Source of the DNA: Osmia lignaria lignaria | Taxonomy: Eukaryota > Arthropoda > Insecta > Hymenoptera > Megachilidae | Assembly (NCBI RefSeq): GCF_051020975.1 | Contig: NW_027478161.1 | Coordinates: 248,001-312,000 of the forward strand | Reading direction: 5' to 3' | Length of the DNA stretch: 64,000 nucleotides | Shown here: piece after piece, positions 13,895 to 26,594 of the stretch | How the letters are laid out: each line of letters begins with the position of its first letter | Numbering within the stretch: the first letter of the stretch is position 1 | Translations under genes and position numbers: made by a program | Notes under the pieces: generated by a model | What the model was told of the DNA's origin: nothing | Database searches by the model: none | What the model saw: the letters and a program-made list of their open reading frames with translations, nothing else

Positions 13895-16470
13895 TTGCAG
13901 ATTTATCTCAAGGGAAGGGGCCTGACGGACATATTTCGAGATATTTCTTCTTCTTGTTGTTCTTCTTCTGCACAGCTAAGCTGGAAGTGGCATTTGCGGC
14001 TCGCACTAGTGCAGAGTTATCTCAAAGAAAGGGGCCACGGTGTTTCTGTATCCCTATTATGTTGGTGCGGCTTCGGAACTTTTAAATATCTCGATATATC
14101 TCGAAAACTACGCTTCTGATCAAAAAACATCATAGAACATAAATTGTAGGAAACATAATTCTCTACAAAAAAGGTCTCTTAACATTTTGCCATAGCTCGC
14201 TTCGTTTCCGAGATATTTGCAGATTTATCTCAAGGGAAGGGGCCTGACGGACATATTTCGAGATATTTCTTCTTCTTGTTGTTCTTCTTCTGCACAGCTA
14301 AGCTGGAAGTGGCATTTGCGGCTCGCAGTAGTGCAGAGTTATCTCAAAGAAAGGGGCCACGGTGTTTCTGTATCCCTATTATGTTGGTGCGGCTTCGGAA
14401 CTTTTAAATATCTCGATATATCTCGAAAACTACGCTTCTGATCAAAAAATATCATAGAACATAAATTGTAGGAAACATAATTCTCTACAAAAAATGTCTC
14501 TTAACATTTTGCCATAGCTCGCTTCGTTTCCGAGATATTTGCAGATTCAGCTCAAAGGAACTGGCCTGACGGACATATTTCGAGATATTTCTTCTTCTTG
14601 TTGTTCTTCTTCTGCACAGCTAAACTGGAAGTGGCATTTCCAGCTCGCAATAGTGCAGAGTTATCTCAAAGAGAGGGGCCACGGTGTTTCTGTATCTCTA
14701 TTATGTTGGTGCGGCTTCGGAACTTTTAAATATCTTGATATATCTCGAGAACTACGCATCTGATCAAAAAATATCATAGAACATAAAAAGTAGGAAACTT
14801 AATTATCTACAAAAAAGGTCTCTTAACATTTTGCCATAGCTCGCTTCGTTTCCGAGATATTTGCAGATTTATCTCAAGGGAAGGGGCCTGACGGACATAT
14901 TTCGAGATATTTCTTCTTCTTGTTGTTCTTCTTCTGCACAGCTAAGCTGGAAGTGGCATTTGCGACTCGCACTAGTGCAGAGTTATCTCAAAGAAAGGGG
15001 CCACGGTGTTTCTGTATCTCTATTATGTTGGTGCGGCTTCGGAACTTTTAAATATCTCGATATATCTCGAAAACTACGCTTCTGATCAAAAAATATCATA
15101 GAACATAAATTGTAGGAAACATAATTCTCTACAAAAAACGTCTCTTAACATTTTGCCATAGCTCGCTTCGTTTCCGAGATATTTGCAGATTCAGCTCAAA
15201 GGAACGGGCCTGACGGACATATTTCGAGATACTTCTTCTTCTTCTTGTTCTTCCTCTGCACAGCTAAGCTGGAAGTGGCATTTGTAGCTCGCACTAGTGC
15301 AGAGTTATCTCAAAGAAAGGGGCCACGGTGTTTCTGTATCCCTATTATGTTGGTGCGGCTTCGGAACTTTTAAATATCTCGATATATCTCGAAAACTACG
15401 CTTCTGATCAAAAAATATCATAGAACATAAATTGTAGGAAACATAATTCTCTACAAAAAAGGTCTCTTAACATTTTGCCATAGCTCGCTTCGTTTCCGAC
15501 ATATTTGCAGATTTATCTCAAGGGAAGGGGCCTGACGGACATATTTCGAGATATTTCTTCTTCTTGTTGTTCTTCTTCTGCACAGCTAAGCTGGAAGTGG
15601 CATTTGCGGCTCGCAGTAGTGCAGAGTTATCTCAAAGAAAGGGGCCACGGTGTTTCTGTATCCCTATTATGTTGGTGCGGCTTCGGAACTTTTAAATATC
15701 TCGATATATCTCGAAAACTACGCTTCTGATCAAAAAATATCATAGAACATAAATTGTAGGAAACATAATTCTCTACAAAAAATGTCTCTTAACATTTTGC
15801 CATAGCTCGCTTCGTTTCCGAGATATTTGCAGATTCAGCTCAAAGGAACTGGCCTGACGGACATATTTCGAGATATTTCTTCTTCTTGTTGTTCTTCTTC
15901 TGCACAGCTAAGCTGGAAGTGGCATTTGCGACTCGCACTAGTGCAGAGTTATCTCAAAGAAAGGGGCCACGGTGTTTCTGTATCTCTATTATGTTGGTGC
16001 GGCTTCGGAACTTTTAAATATCTCGATATATCTCGAAAACTACGCTTCTGATCAAAAAATATCATAGAACATAAATTGTAGGAAACATAATTCTCTACAA
16101 AAAACGTCTCTTAACATTTTGCCATAGCTCGCTTCGTTTCCGAGATATTTGCAGATTCAGCTCAAAGGAACGGGCCTGACGGACATATTTCGAGATACTT
16201 CTTCTTCTTCTTGTTCTTCCTCTGCACAGCTAAGCTGGAAGTGGCATTTGCAGCTCGCAATAGTGCAGAGTTATCTCAAAGAAAGGGGCCACGGTGTTTC
16301 TGTATCTCTATTATGTTCGTGCGGCTTCGGAACTTTTAAATATCTCGATATATCTCGAAAACTACGCTTCTGATCAAAAAATATCATAGAACATAAATTG
16401 TAGGAAACATAATTCGCTACAAAAAAGGTCTCTCAACATTTTGCCATAGCTCGCTTCGTTTCCGAGATAT
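13895..16470 (+). repeat. 9-unit higher-order repeat, copy 2, shortened to 8 units
   Basis: Units 13895-15505 match 10997-12607 one to one at 2898 bases. Unit 15827 begins like 12929 but ends like 13251, so one unit is missing and the offset afterwards is 2576 bases. Unit 16149 then starts like 13573 (AACGTCTC, AACGGGCC, CTTCTTCTTCTTG) but carries GTTCGTGCGG and a different tail. Confidence 0.85.
15827..16148 (+). repeat. Hybrid unit recording a one-unit deletion
   Basis: The left part (AATGTCTC upstream, ATTCAGCTCAAAGGAAC, TGGCC) is that of unit 12929, and the right part (CTAAGCTGG, GCGACTCGCAC, CTCGAAAAC tail) is that of 13251. The switch falls in or near the pyrimidine tract. Fusing two adjacent units this way removes exactly one unit length, as expected for unequal crossing over within the array. 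Confidence 0.82.
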
Positions 16471-18402
16471 TTGCAGATATATCTCAAGGGCAGGGGCCTG
16501 ACGGACATATTTCGAGATATTTCTTCTTCTTGTTGTTCTTCTTCTGCACAGCTAAACTGGAAGTGGCATTTCCAGCTCGCAATAGTGCAGAGTTATCTCA
16601 AAGAGAGGGGCCACGGTGTTTCTGTATCTCTATTATGTTGGTGCGGCTTCGGAACTTTTAAATATCTTGATATATCTCGAGAACTACGCATCAGATAAAA
16701 AAATATCATAGTACATAAAAAGTAGGAAACTTAATTCTCTACAAAAAAGGTCTCTTAACATTTTGCCATAGCCCTCTTCGTTTCCGAGATATTTGCAGAT
16801 TTATCTCAAGGGAAGGGGCCTGACGGACATTAATCGAGATATTTTTTCTTCTTGATGTTCTTCTTCTGCACAGCTAAGCTGGAAGTGGCATTTGCAGCTC
16901 GCAATAGTGCAGAGTTATCTCAAAGAAAGGGGCCACGGTGTTTCTGTATCTCTATTATGTTGGTGCGGCTTCGGAACTTTTAAATATCTTGATATATCTC
17001 GAGAACTACGCATCTGATCAAGGAATATCATAGAACATAAAAAGTAGGAAACTTAATTTTCTACAAAAAAGGTCTCTTAAGATTTTCCCATAGCTGGCAT
17101 CGTTTCCGAGACATTTGCAGATTTAGCTCAAGGGAAGGGGCCTGACGGACATATTCCGAGATATTTCTTCTTCTTGTTGTTCCTCTTCTGCACAGCTAAG
17201 CTGGAAGTGGCATTTGCAGGTCGCAATAGTGCAGAGTTATCTCAAAGAAAGGGGCCACGGTGTTTCTGTATCTCTATTATGTTGGTGCGGCTTCGGAACT
17301 TTTAAATATCTCGATATATCTCGAAAACTGCGCTTCTGATCAAAAAATATCATAGAACGTAAATTGTAGGAAACATAATTCTCTACAAAAAAGGTCTCTT
17401 AACATTTTGCCATAGCTCGCTTCGTTTCCGAGATATTTGCAGATTTATCTCAAGGGAAGGGGCCTGACGGACATATTTCGAGATATTTCTTCTTCTTGTT
17501 GTTCTTCTTCTGCACAGCTAAGCTGGAGGTGGCATTTGCAGCTCGCAATAGTGCAGAGTTATCTCAAAGAAAGGGGCCACGGTGTTTCTGTATCTCTATT
17601 ATGTTGGTGCGGCTTCGGAACTTTTAAATATCTTGATATATCTCGAGAACTACGCATCTGATCAAAAAATATCATAGAACATAAAAAGTAGGAAACCTAA
17701 TTCTCTACAAAAAAGGTCTCTTAACATTTTGCCATAGCTCGCTTCGTTTCCGAGATATTTGCAGATTTATCTCAAGGGAAGGGGCCTGACGGACATATTT
17801 CGAGATATTTCTTCTTCTTGTTGTTCTTCTTCTGCACAGCTAAGCTGGAAGTCGCATTTGCAGCTCGCAATAGTGTAAAGTTATCTCAAAGAAACGGGCC
17901 ACGGTGTTTCTGTATCTCTATTATGTTGGTGCGGCTTCGGAACTTTTAAATATCTTGATATATCTCGAGAACCACGCATCTGATCAAAAAATATCATAGA
18001 ATATAAAAAGTAGGAAACCTAATTCTCTACAAAAAAGGTCTCTTAACATTTTGCCATAGCTCGCTTCGTTTCCGAGATATTTGCAGATTCAGCTCAAAGG
18101 AACTGGCCTGACGGACATATTTCGAGATATTTCTTCTTCTTGTTGTTCTTCTTCTGCACAGCTAAACTGGAAGTGGCATTTCCAGCTCGCAATAGTGCAG
18201 AGTTATCTCAAAGAGAGGGGCCACGGTGTTTCTGTATCTCTATTATGTTGGTGCGGCTTCGGAACTTTTAAATATCTCGATATATCTCGAAAACTACGCT
18301 TCTGATCAAAAAATATCATAGAACATAAATTGTAGGAAACATAATTCGCTACAAAAAAGGTCTCTCAACATTTTGCCATAGCTCGCTTCGTTTCCGAGAT
18401 AT
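16471..18402 (+). repeat. 6-unit higher-order repeat (1932 bp), copy 1
   Basis: The units are 16471 (AAGGGCAGGGG, CATCAGATAAAA), 16793 (GCCCTCTTCG, ATTAATCGAG, GATCAAGGAATATC), 17115 (CCCATAGCTGGCATCG, TTTAGCTC, GCAGGTCGC, CTGCGCTTC), 17437 (CTGGAGGTGG), 17759 (GTCGCATTTG, GTGTAAAG, ACCACGC) and 18081 (ATTCAGCTCAAAGGAAC). Each has its counterpart exactly 1932 bases later. The copy begins after AATTCGCTAC and GGTCTCTCAAC, also shared. Confidence 0.9.
18081..18402 (+). repeat. Hybrid unit at the 6-unit repeat junction
   Basis: The front is of the AACTGGCC / NWKWHF type (like 11641), and the tail is the CTCGAAAAC type followed by AATTCGCTAC, exactly as in 16149. Its counterpart 20013 has the same front but a CTCGAGAAC tail with AATTATCTAC. 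The tail of 18081 therefore marks the recombination point that made the 6-unit block tandem. Confidence 0.78.
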
Positions 18403-20334
18403 TTGCAGATATATCTCAAGGGCAGGGGCCTGACGGACATATTTCGAGATATTTCTTCTTCTTGTTGTTCTTCTTCTGCACAGCTAAACTGGAAGTGGCA
18501 TTTCCAGCTCGCAATAGTGCAGAGTTATCTCAAAGAGAGGGGCCACGGTGTTTCTGTATCTCTATTATGTTGGTGCGGCTTCGGAACTTTTAAATATCTT
18601 GATATATCTCGAGAACTACGCATCAGATAAAAAAATATCATAGTACATAAAAAGTAGGAAACTTAATTCTCTACAAAAAAGGTCTCTTAACATTTTGCCA
18701 TAGCCCTCTTCGTTTCCGAGATATTTGCAGATTTATCTCAAGGGAAGGGGCCTGACGGACATTAATCGAGATATTTTTTCTTCTTGATGTTCTTCTTCTG
18801 CACAGCTAAGCTGGAAGTGGCATTTGCAGCTCGCAATAGTGCAGAGTTATCTCAAAGAAAGGGGCCACGGTGTTTCTGTATCTCTATTATGTTGGTGCGG
18901 CTTCGGAACTTTTAAATATCTTGATATATCTCGAGAACTACGCATCTGATCAAGGAATATCATAGAACATAAAAAGTAGGAAACTTAATTTTCTACAAAA
19001 AAGGTCTCTTAAGATTTTCCCATAGCTGGCATCGTTTCCGAGACATTTGCAGATTTAGCTCAAGGGAAGGGGCCTGACGGACATATTCCGAGATATTTCT
19101 TCTTCTTGTTGTTCCTCTTCTGCACAGCTAAGCTGGAAGTGGCATTTGCAGGTCGCAATAGTGCAGAGTTATCTCAAAGAAAGGGGCCACGGTGTTTCTG
19201 TATCTCTATTATGTTGGTGCGGCTTCGGAACTTTTAAATATCTCGATATATCTCGAAAACTGCGCTTCTGATCAAAAAATATCATAGAACGTAAATTGTA
19301 GGAAACATAATTCTCTACAAAAAAGGTCTCTTAACATTTTGCCATAGCTCGCTTCGTTTCCGAGATATTTGCAGATTTATCTCAAGGGAAGGGGCCTGAC
19401 GGACATATTTCGAGATATTTCTTCTTCTTGTTGTTCTTCTTCTGCACAGCTAAGCTGGAGGTGGCATTTGCAGCTCGCAATAGTGCAGAGTTATCTCAAA
19501 GAAAGGGGCCACGGTGTTTCTGTATCTCTATTATGTTGGTGCGGCTTCGGAACTTTTAAATATCTTGATATATCTCGAGAACTACGCATCTGATCAAAAA
19601 ATATCATAGAACATAAAAAGTAGGAAACCTAATTCTCTACAAAAAAGGTCTCTTAACATTTTGCCATAGCTCGCTTCGTTTCCGAGATATTTGCAGATTT
19701 ATCTCAAGGGAAGGGGCCTGACGGACATATTTCGAGATATTTCTTCTTCTTGTTGTTCTTCTTCTGCACAGCTAAGCTGGAAGTCGCATTTGCAGCTCGC
19801 AATAGTGTAAAGTTATCTCAAAGAAACGGGCCACGGTGTTTCTGTATCTCTATTATGTTGGTGCGGCTTCGGAACTTTTAAATATCTTGATATATCTCGA
19901 GAACCACGCATCTGATCAAAAAATATCATAGAATATAAAAAGTAGGAAACCTAATTCTCTACAAAAAAGGTCTCTTAACATTTTGCCATAGCTCGCTTCG
20001 TTTCCGAGATATTTGCAGATTCAGCTCAAAGGAACTGGCCTGACGGACATATTTCGAGATATTTCTTCTTCTTGTTGTTCTTCTTCTGCACAGCTAAACT
20101 GGAAGTGGCATTTCCAGCTCGCAATAGTGCAGAGTTATCTCAAAGAGAGGGGCCACGGTGTTTCTGTATCTCTATTATGTTGGTGCGGCTTCGGAACTTT
20201 TAAATATCTTGATATATCTCGAGAACTACGCATCTGATCAAAAAATATCATAGAACATAAAAAGTAGGAAACTTAATTATCTACAAAAAAGGTCTCTTAA
20301 CATTTTGCCATAGCTCGCTTCGTTTCCGAGATAT
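18403..20334 (+). repeat. 6-unit higher-order repeat (1932 bp), copy 2
   Basis: Units 18403, 18725, 19047, 19369, 19691 and 20013 match 16471-18081 with the same rare variants, including GAATATAAAAAG at the end of 17759 and 19691. Only the second half of 20013 departs, where it joins the block that starts at 20335. Confidence 0.9.
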
Positions 20335-22910
20335 TTGCAGATTTATCTCAAGGGAAGGGGCCTGACGGACATATTTCGAGATATTTCTTCTTCTTGTTGT
20401 TCTTCTTCTGCACAGCTAAGCTGGAAGTGGCATTTGCGACTCGCACTAGTGCAGAGTTATCTCAAAGAAAGGGGCCACGGTGTTTCTGTATCTCTATTAT
20501 GTTGGTGCGGCTTCGGAACTTTTAAATATCTCGATATATCTCGAAAACTACGCTTCTGATCAAAAAATATCATAGAACATAAATTGTAGGAAACATAATT
20601 CTCTACAAAAAACGTCTCTTAACATTTTGCCATAGCTCGCTTCGTTTCCGAGATATTTGCAGATTCAGCTCAAAGGAACGGGCCTGACGGACATATTTCG
20701 AGATACTTCTTCTTCTTCTTGTTCTTCCTCTGCACAGCTAAGCTGGAAGTGGCATTTGTAGCTCGCACTAGTGCAGAGTTATCTCAAAGAAAGGGGCCAC
20801 GGTGTTTCTGTATCCCTATTATGTTGGTGCGGCTTCGGAACTTTTAAATATCTCGATATATCTCGAAAACTACGCTTCTGATCAAAAAATATCATAGAAC
20901 ATAAATTGTAGGAAACATAATTCTCTACAAAAAAGGTCTCTTAACATTTTGCCATAGCTCGCTTCGTTTCCGACATATTTGCAGATTTATCTCAAGGGAA
21001 GGGGCCTGACGGACATATTTCGAGATATTTCTTCTTCTTGTTGTTCTTCTTCTGCACAGCTAAGCTGGAAGTGGCATTTGCGGCTCGCAGTAGTGCAGAG
21101 TTATCTCAAAGAAAGGGGCCACGGTGTTTCTGTATCCCTATTATGTTGGTGCGGCTTCGGAACTTTTAAATATCTCGATATATCTCGAAAACTACGCTTC
21201 TGATCAAAAAATATCATAGAACATAAATTGTAGGAAACATAATTCTCTACAAAAAATGTCTCTTAACATTTTGCCATAGCTCGCTTCGTTTCCGAGATAT
21301 TTGCAGATTCAGCTCAAAGGAACTGGCCTGACGGACATATTTCGAGATATTTCTTCTTCTTGTTGTTCTTCTTCTGCGCAGCTAAACTGGAAGTGGCATT
21401 TCCAGCTCGCAATAGTGCAGAGTTATCTCAAAGAGAGGGGCCACGGTGTTTCTGTATCTCTATTATGTTGGTGCGGCTTCGGAACTTTTAAATATCTTGA
21501 TATATCTCGAGAACTACGCATCTGATCAAAAAATATCATAGAACATAAAAAGTAGGAAACTTAATTATCTACAAAAAAGGTCTCTTAACATTTTGCCATA
21601 GCTCGCTTCGTTTCCGAGATATTTGCAGATTTATCTCAAGGGAAGGGGCCTGACGGACATATTTCGAGATATTTCTTCTTCTTGTTGTTCTTCTTCTGCA
21701 CAGCTAAGCTGGAAGTGGCATTTGCGACTCGCACTAGTGCAGAGTTATCTCAAAGAAAGGGGCCACGGTGTTTCTGTATCTCTATTATGTTGGTGCGGCT
21801 TCGGAACTTTTAAATATCTCGATATATCTCGAAAACTACGCTTCTGATCAAAAAATATCATAGAACATAAATTGTAGGAAACATAATTCTCTACAAAAAA
21901 CGTCTCTTAACATTTTGCCATAGCTCGCTTCGTTTCCGAGATATTTGCAGATTCAGCTCAAAGGAACGGGCCTGACGGACATATTTCGAGATACTTCTTC
22001 TTCTTCTTGTTCTTCCTCTGCACAGCTAAGCTGGAAGTGGCATTTGCAGCTCGCAATAGTGCAGAGTTATCTCAAAGAAAGGGGCCACGGTGTTTCTGTA
22101 TCTCTATTATGTTCGTGCGGCTTCGGAACTTTTAAATATCTCGATATATCTCGAAAACTACGCTTCTGATCAAAAAATATCATAGAACATAAATTGTAGG
22201 AAACATAATTCGCTACAAAAAAGGTCTCTCAACATTTTGCCATAGCTCGCTTCGTTTCCGAGATATTTGCAGATATATCTCAAGGGCAGGGGCCTGACGG
22301 ACATATTTCGAGATATTTCTTCTTCTTGTTGTTCTTCTTCTGCACAGCTAAACTGGAAGTGGCATTTCCAGCTCGCAATAGTGCAGAGTTATCTCAAAGA
22401 GAGGGGCCACGGTGTTTCTGTATCTCTATTATGTTGGTGCGGCTTCGGAACTTTTAAATATCTTGATATATCTCGAGAACTACGCATCAGATAAAAAAAT
22501 ATCATAGTACATAAAAAGTAGGAAACTTAATTCTCTACAAAAAAGGTCTCTTAACATTTTGCCATAGCCCTCTTCGTTTCCGAGATATTTGCAGATTTAT
22601 CTCAAGGGAAGGGGCCTGACGGACATTAATCGAGATATTTTTTCTTCTTGATGTTCTTCTTCTGCACAGCTAAGCTGGAAGTGGCATTTGCAGCTCGCAA
22701 TAGTGCAGAGTTATCTCAAAGAAAGGGGCCACGGTGTTTCTGTATCTCTATTATGTTGGTGCGGCTTCGGAACTTTTAAATATCTTGATATATCTCGAGA
22801 ACTACGCATCTGATCAAAGAATATCATACAACATAAATTGTAGGAAACATAATTCTCTACAAAAAAGGTCTCTTAACATTTTGCCATAGCTCGCTTCGTT
22901 TCCGAGATAT
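20335..22910 (+). repeat. Copied 8-unit block related to 11963-13572 and 16149-17114
   Basis: Units 20335, 20657, 20979, 21301 and 21623 match 11963-13251 at an offset of 8372 bases (26 units); the rare TCTGCGCAGC occurs in both 12929 and 21301. Units 21945, 22267 and 22589 match 16149, 16471 and 16793 at 5796 bases (18 units). The block carries an intact version of the region that is shortened in 13895-16470, so it was copied before that deletion or from the other copy. Confidence 0.86.
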
Positions 22911-24198
22911 TTGCAGATATATCTCAAGGGAAGGGGCCTGACGGACATATTTCGAGATATTTCTTCTTCTTATTGTTCTTCTTCTGCACAGCTAAGCTGG
23001 AAGTGGCATTTACAGCCCGCAATAGTGCAGAGTTATCTCAAAGAAAGAGGCCACGGTGTTTCTGTATCTCTATTATGTTGGTGCGGCTTCGGAAGTTTTA
23101 AATATCTTGATATATCTCGAGAACTACGCATCTGATCAAAAAATATCATAGAACATAAAAAGTAGGAAACTTAATTCTCTACAAATAAGGTCTCTCAACA
23201 TTTTGCCATAGCTCGCTTCGTTTCCGAGATATTTGCAGATTTATCTCAAGGGAAGGGGCCTGACGGACATATTTCGAGATATTTCTTCTTCTTGTTGTTC
23301 TTCTTCTGCACAGCTAAGCTGGAAGTGGCATTTGCAGCGCCCAATAGTGCAGAGTTATCTCAAAGAAAGGGGCCACGGTGTTTCTGTATCTCTATTATGT
23401 TGGTGCGGCTTCGGAACTTTTAAATATCTCGATATATCTCGAGAACTACGCATCTGATCAAAAAATATCATAGAACATAAAAAGTAGGAAACTTAATTTT
23501 CTACAAAAAAGGTCTCTTAAGATTTTCCCATAGCTGGCATCGTTTCCGAGACATTTGCAGATTTAGCTCAAGGGAAGGGGCCTGACGGACATATTCCGAG
23601 ATATTTCTTCTTCTTGTTGTTCCTCTTCTGCACAGCTAAGCTGGAAGTGGCATTTGCAGGTCGCAATAGTGCAGAGTTATCTCAAAGAAAGGGGCCACGG
23701 TGTTTCTGTATCTCTATTATGTTGGTGCGGCTTCGGAACTTTTAAATATCTCGATATATCTCGAAAACTGCGCTTCTGATCAAAAAATATCATAGAACGT
23801 AAATTGTAGGAAACATAATTCTCTACAAAAAAGGTCTCTTAACATTTTGCCATAGCTCGCTTCGTTTCCGAGATATTTGCAGATTTATCTCAAGGGAAGG
23901 GGCCTGACGGACATATTTCGAGATATTTCTTCTTCTTGTTGTTCTTCTTCTGCACAGCTAAGCTGGAGGTGGCATTTGCAGCTCGCAATAGTGCAGAGTT
24001 ATCTCAAAGAAAGGGGCCACGGTGTTTCTGTATCTCTATTATGTTGGTGCGGCTTCGGAACTTTTAAATATCTTGATATATCTCGAGAACTACGCATCTG
24101 ATCAAAAAATATCATAGAACATAAAAAGTAGGAAACCTAATTCTCTACAAAAAAGGTCTCTTAACATTTTGCCATAGCTCGCTTCGTTTCCGAGATAT
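22911..24198 (+). repeat. Third, interrupted copy of the 6-unit repeat
   Basis: After 22267 and 22589 (copies of 16471 and 16793), two other units follow, 22911 (CTTCTTATTG, ACAGCCCGC) and 23233 (GCAGCGCCCAATAG). Copies of 17115 and 17437 then resume at 23555 and 23877, followed at 24199 by a unit like 17759. Relative to the tandem copies this one has two extra units (644 bases), or the others lost them. Confidence 0.82.
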
Positions 24199-25808
24199 TT
24201 GCAGATTTATCTCAAGGGAAGGGGCCTGACGGACATATTTCGAGATATTTCTTCTTCTTGTTGTTCTTCTTCTGCACAGCTAAGCTGGAAGTCGCATTTG
24301 CAGCTCGCAATAGTGTAAAGTTATCTCAAAGAAACGGGCCACGGTGTTTCTGTATCTCTATTATGTTGGTGCGGCTTCGGAACTTTTAAATATCTTGATA
24401 TATCTCGAGAACCACGCATCTGATCAAAAAATATCATAGAACATAAAAAGTAGGAAACTTAATTCTCTACAAAAAAGGTCTCTTAACATTTTGCCATAGC
24501 TCGCTTCGTTTCCGAGATATTTGCAGATTTATCTCAAGGGAAGGGGCCTAACGGACATATTTCGAGATACTTCTTCTGCTTGTTGTTCTTCATCTGCACA
24601 GCTAAGCTGGAAGTGGCATTTGCAGCTCGCAATAGTGCAGAGTTATCTCAAAGAAAGGGGCCACGGTGTTTCTGTATCTCTATTATGTTGGTGCGGCTTC
24701 GGAACTTTTAAATATCTTGATATATCTCGAGAACTACGCATCTGATCAAAAAATATCATAGAACATAAAAAGTAGGAAACCTAATTCTCTACAAAAAAGG
24801 TCTCTTAACATTTTGCCATAGCTCGCTTCGTTTCCGAGATATTTGCAGATTTATCTCAAGGGAAGGGGCCTGACGGACATATTTCGAGATATTTCTTCTT
24901 CTTGTTGTTCTTCTTCTGCACAGCTAAGCTGGAAGTCGCATTTGCAGCTCGCAATAGTGTAAAGTTATCTCAAAGAAACGGGCCACGGTGTTTCTGTATC
25001 TCTATTATGTTGGTGCGGCTTCGGAACTTTTAAATATCTTGATATATCTCGAGAACCACGCATCTGATCAAAAAATATCATAGAACATAAAAAGTAGGAA
25101 ACTTAATTCTCTACAAAAAAGGTCTCTTAACATTTTGCCATAGCTCGCTTCGTTTCCGAGATATTTGCAGATTTATCTCAAGGGAAGGGGCCTGACGGAC
25201 ATATTTCGAGATACTTCTTCTTCTTGTTGTTCTTCATCTGCACAGCTAAGCTGGAAGTGGCATTTGCAGCTCGCAATAGTGCAGAGTTATCTCAAAGAAA
25301 GGGGCCACGGTGTTTCTGTATCTCTATTATGTTGGTGCGGCTTCGGAACTTTTAAATATCTTGATATATCTCGAGAACTACGCATCTGATCAAAAAATAT
25401 CATAGAACATAAAAAGTAGGAAACCTAATTCTCTACAAAAAAGGTCTCTTAACATTTTGCCATAGCTCGCTTCGTTTCCGAGATATTTGCAGATTTATCT
25501 CAAGGGAAGGGGCCTGACGGACATATTTCGAGATATTTCTTCTTCTTGTTGTTCTTCTTCTGCACAGCTAAGCTGGAAGTCGCATTTGCAGCTCGCAATA
25601 GTGTAAAGTTATCTCAAAGAAACGGGCCACGGTGTTTCTGTATCTCTATTATGTTGGTGCGGCTTCGGAACTTTTAAATATCTTGATATATCTCGAGAAC
25701 CACGCATCTGATCAAAAAATATCATAGAACATAAAAAGTAGGAAACTTAATTCTCTACAAAAAAGGTCTCTTAACATTTTGCCATAGCTCGCTTCGTTTC
25801 CGAGATAT
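24199..25808 (+). repeat. 2-unit (644-bp) tandem repeat
   Basis: Units 24199, 24843 and 25487 are one type (GTCGCATTTG, GTGTAAAG with an in-frame TAA, AAACGGGCC, ACCACGC), and 24521 and 25165 the other (GATACTTCTTC, TTCATCTGC, AACCTAATTC tail). They alternate as two and a half copies of a dimer. Unit 24521 has private changes (CCTAACGG, CTTCTGCTTG). Confidence 0.88.
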
Positions 25809-26455
25809 TTGCAGATTTATCTCAAGGGAAGGGGCCTGACGGACATATTTCGAGATATTTCTTCTTCTTGTTGTTCTTCTTCTGCACAGCTAAGCTGGAA
25901 GTGGCATTTGCAGCTCGCAATAGTGCAGAGTTATCTCAAAGAAAGGGGCCACGGTGTTTCTGTATCTCTATTATGTTGGTGCGGCTTCGGAACTTTTAAA
26001 TATCTTGATATATCTCGAGAACTACGCATCCGATCAAAAAATATCATACAACATAAAAAGTAGGAAACTTAATTCTCTACAAATAAGGTCTCTTAACATT
26101 TTGCCATAGCTCGCTTCGTTTCCGAGATATTTGCAGATTTATCACAAGGGAAGGGGCCTGACGGACATATTTCGAGATACTTCTTCTTCTTGTTGTTCTT
26201 CATCTGCACAGCTAAGCTGGAAGTGGCATTTGCAGCTCGCAATAGTGCAGAGTTATCTCAAAGAAAGGGGCCACGGTGTTTCTGTATCTCTATTATGTTG
26301 GTGCGGCTTCGGAACTTTTAAATATCTTGATATATCTCGAGAACTACGCATCTGATCAAAAAATATCATAGAACATAAAAAGTAGGAAACTTAATTCTCT
26401 ACAGATAAGGTCTCTTAACATTTTGCCATAGCTCGCTTCGTTTCCGAGATATTTG

Positions 26456-26480
26456 CAGATTTATCTCAAGGGAAGGGGCC
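26456..26480 (+). repeat. Internal direct repeat, left copy
   Basis: Unit bases 4-28 (beginning CAGATTTATCTCAAGG) match unit bases 118-142 (beginning CAGAGTTATCTCAAAG) at 22 of 25 positions. The spacing is 114 bases. This suggests that the 322-bp unit itself contains an old internal duplication. It recurs in nearly all units. Confidence 0.75.
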
Positions 26481-26503
26481 TGACGGACATATTTCGAGAT
26501 ATT

Positions 26504-26527
26504 TCTTCTTCTTGTTGTTCTTCTTCT
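26504..26527 (+). repeat. Pyrimidine-rich perfect mirror repeat
   Basis: Unit bases 52-75 are a perfect mirror repeat: left arm TCTTCTTCTT, centre GTTG, right arm TTCTTCTTCT. The tract is pyrimidine except for two G. Mirror-symmetric polypyrimidine tracts are known for their ability to form intramolecular triplex (H-) DNA; the two G interruptions would weaken this. The element recurs in most of the 199 units, with occasional single-base changes such as TCA for TCT in the right arm. Confidence 0.85.
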
Positions 26528-26569
26528 GCACAGCTAAGCTGGAAGTGGCATTTGCAGCTCGCAATAGTG

Positions 26570-26594
26570 CAGAGTTATCTCAAAGAAAGGGGCC
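26570..26594 (+). repeat. Internal direct repeat, right copy
   Basis: Partner of 26456-26480: 25 bases with three differences, in the same orientation and in the same reading frame, giving the peptide words QIYLKGRG and QSYLKERG. Confidence 0.75.
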
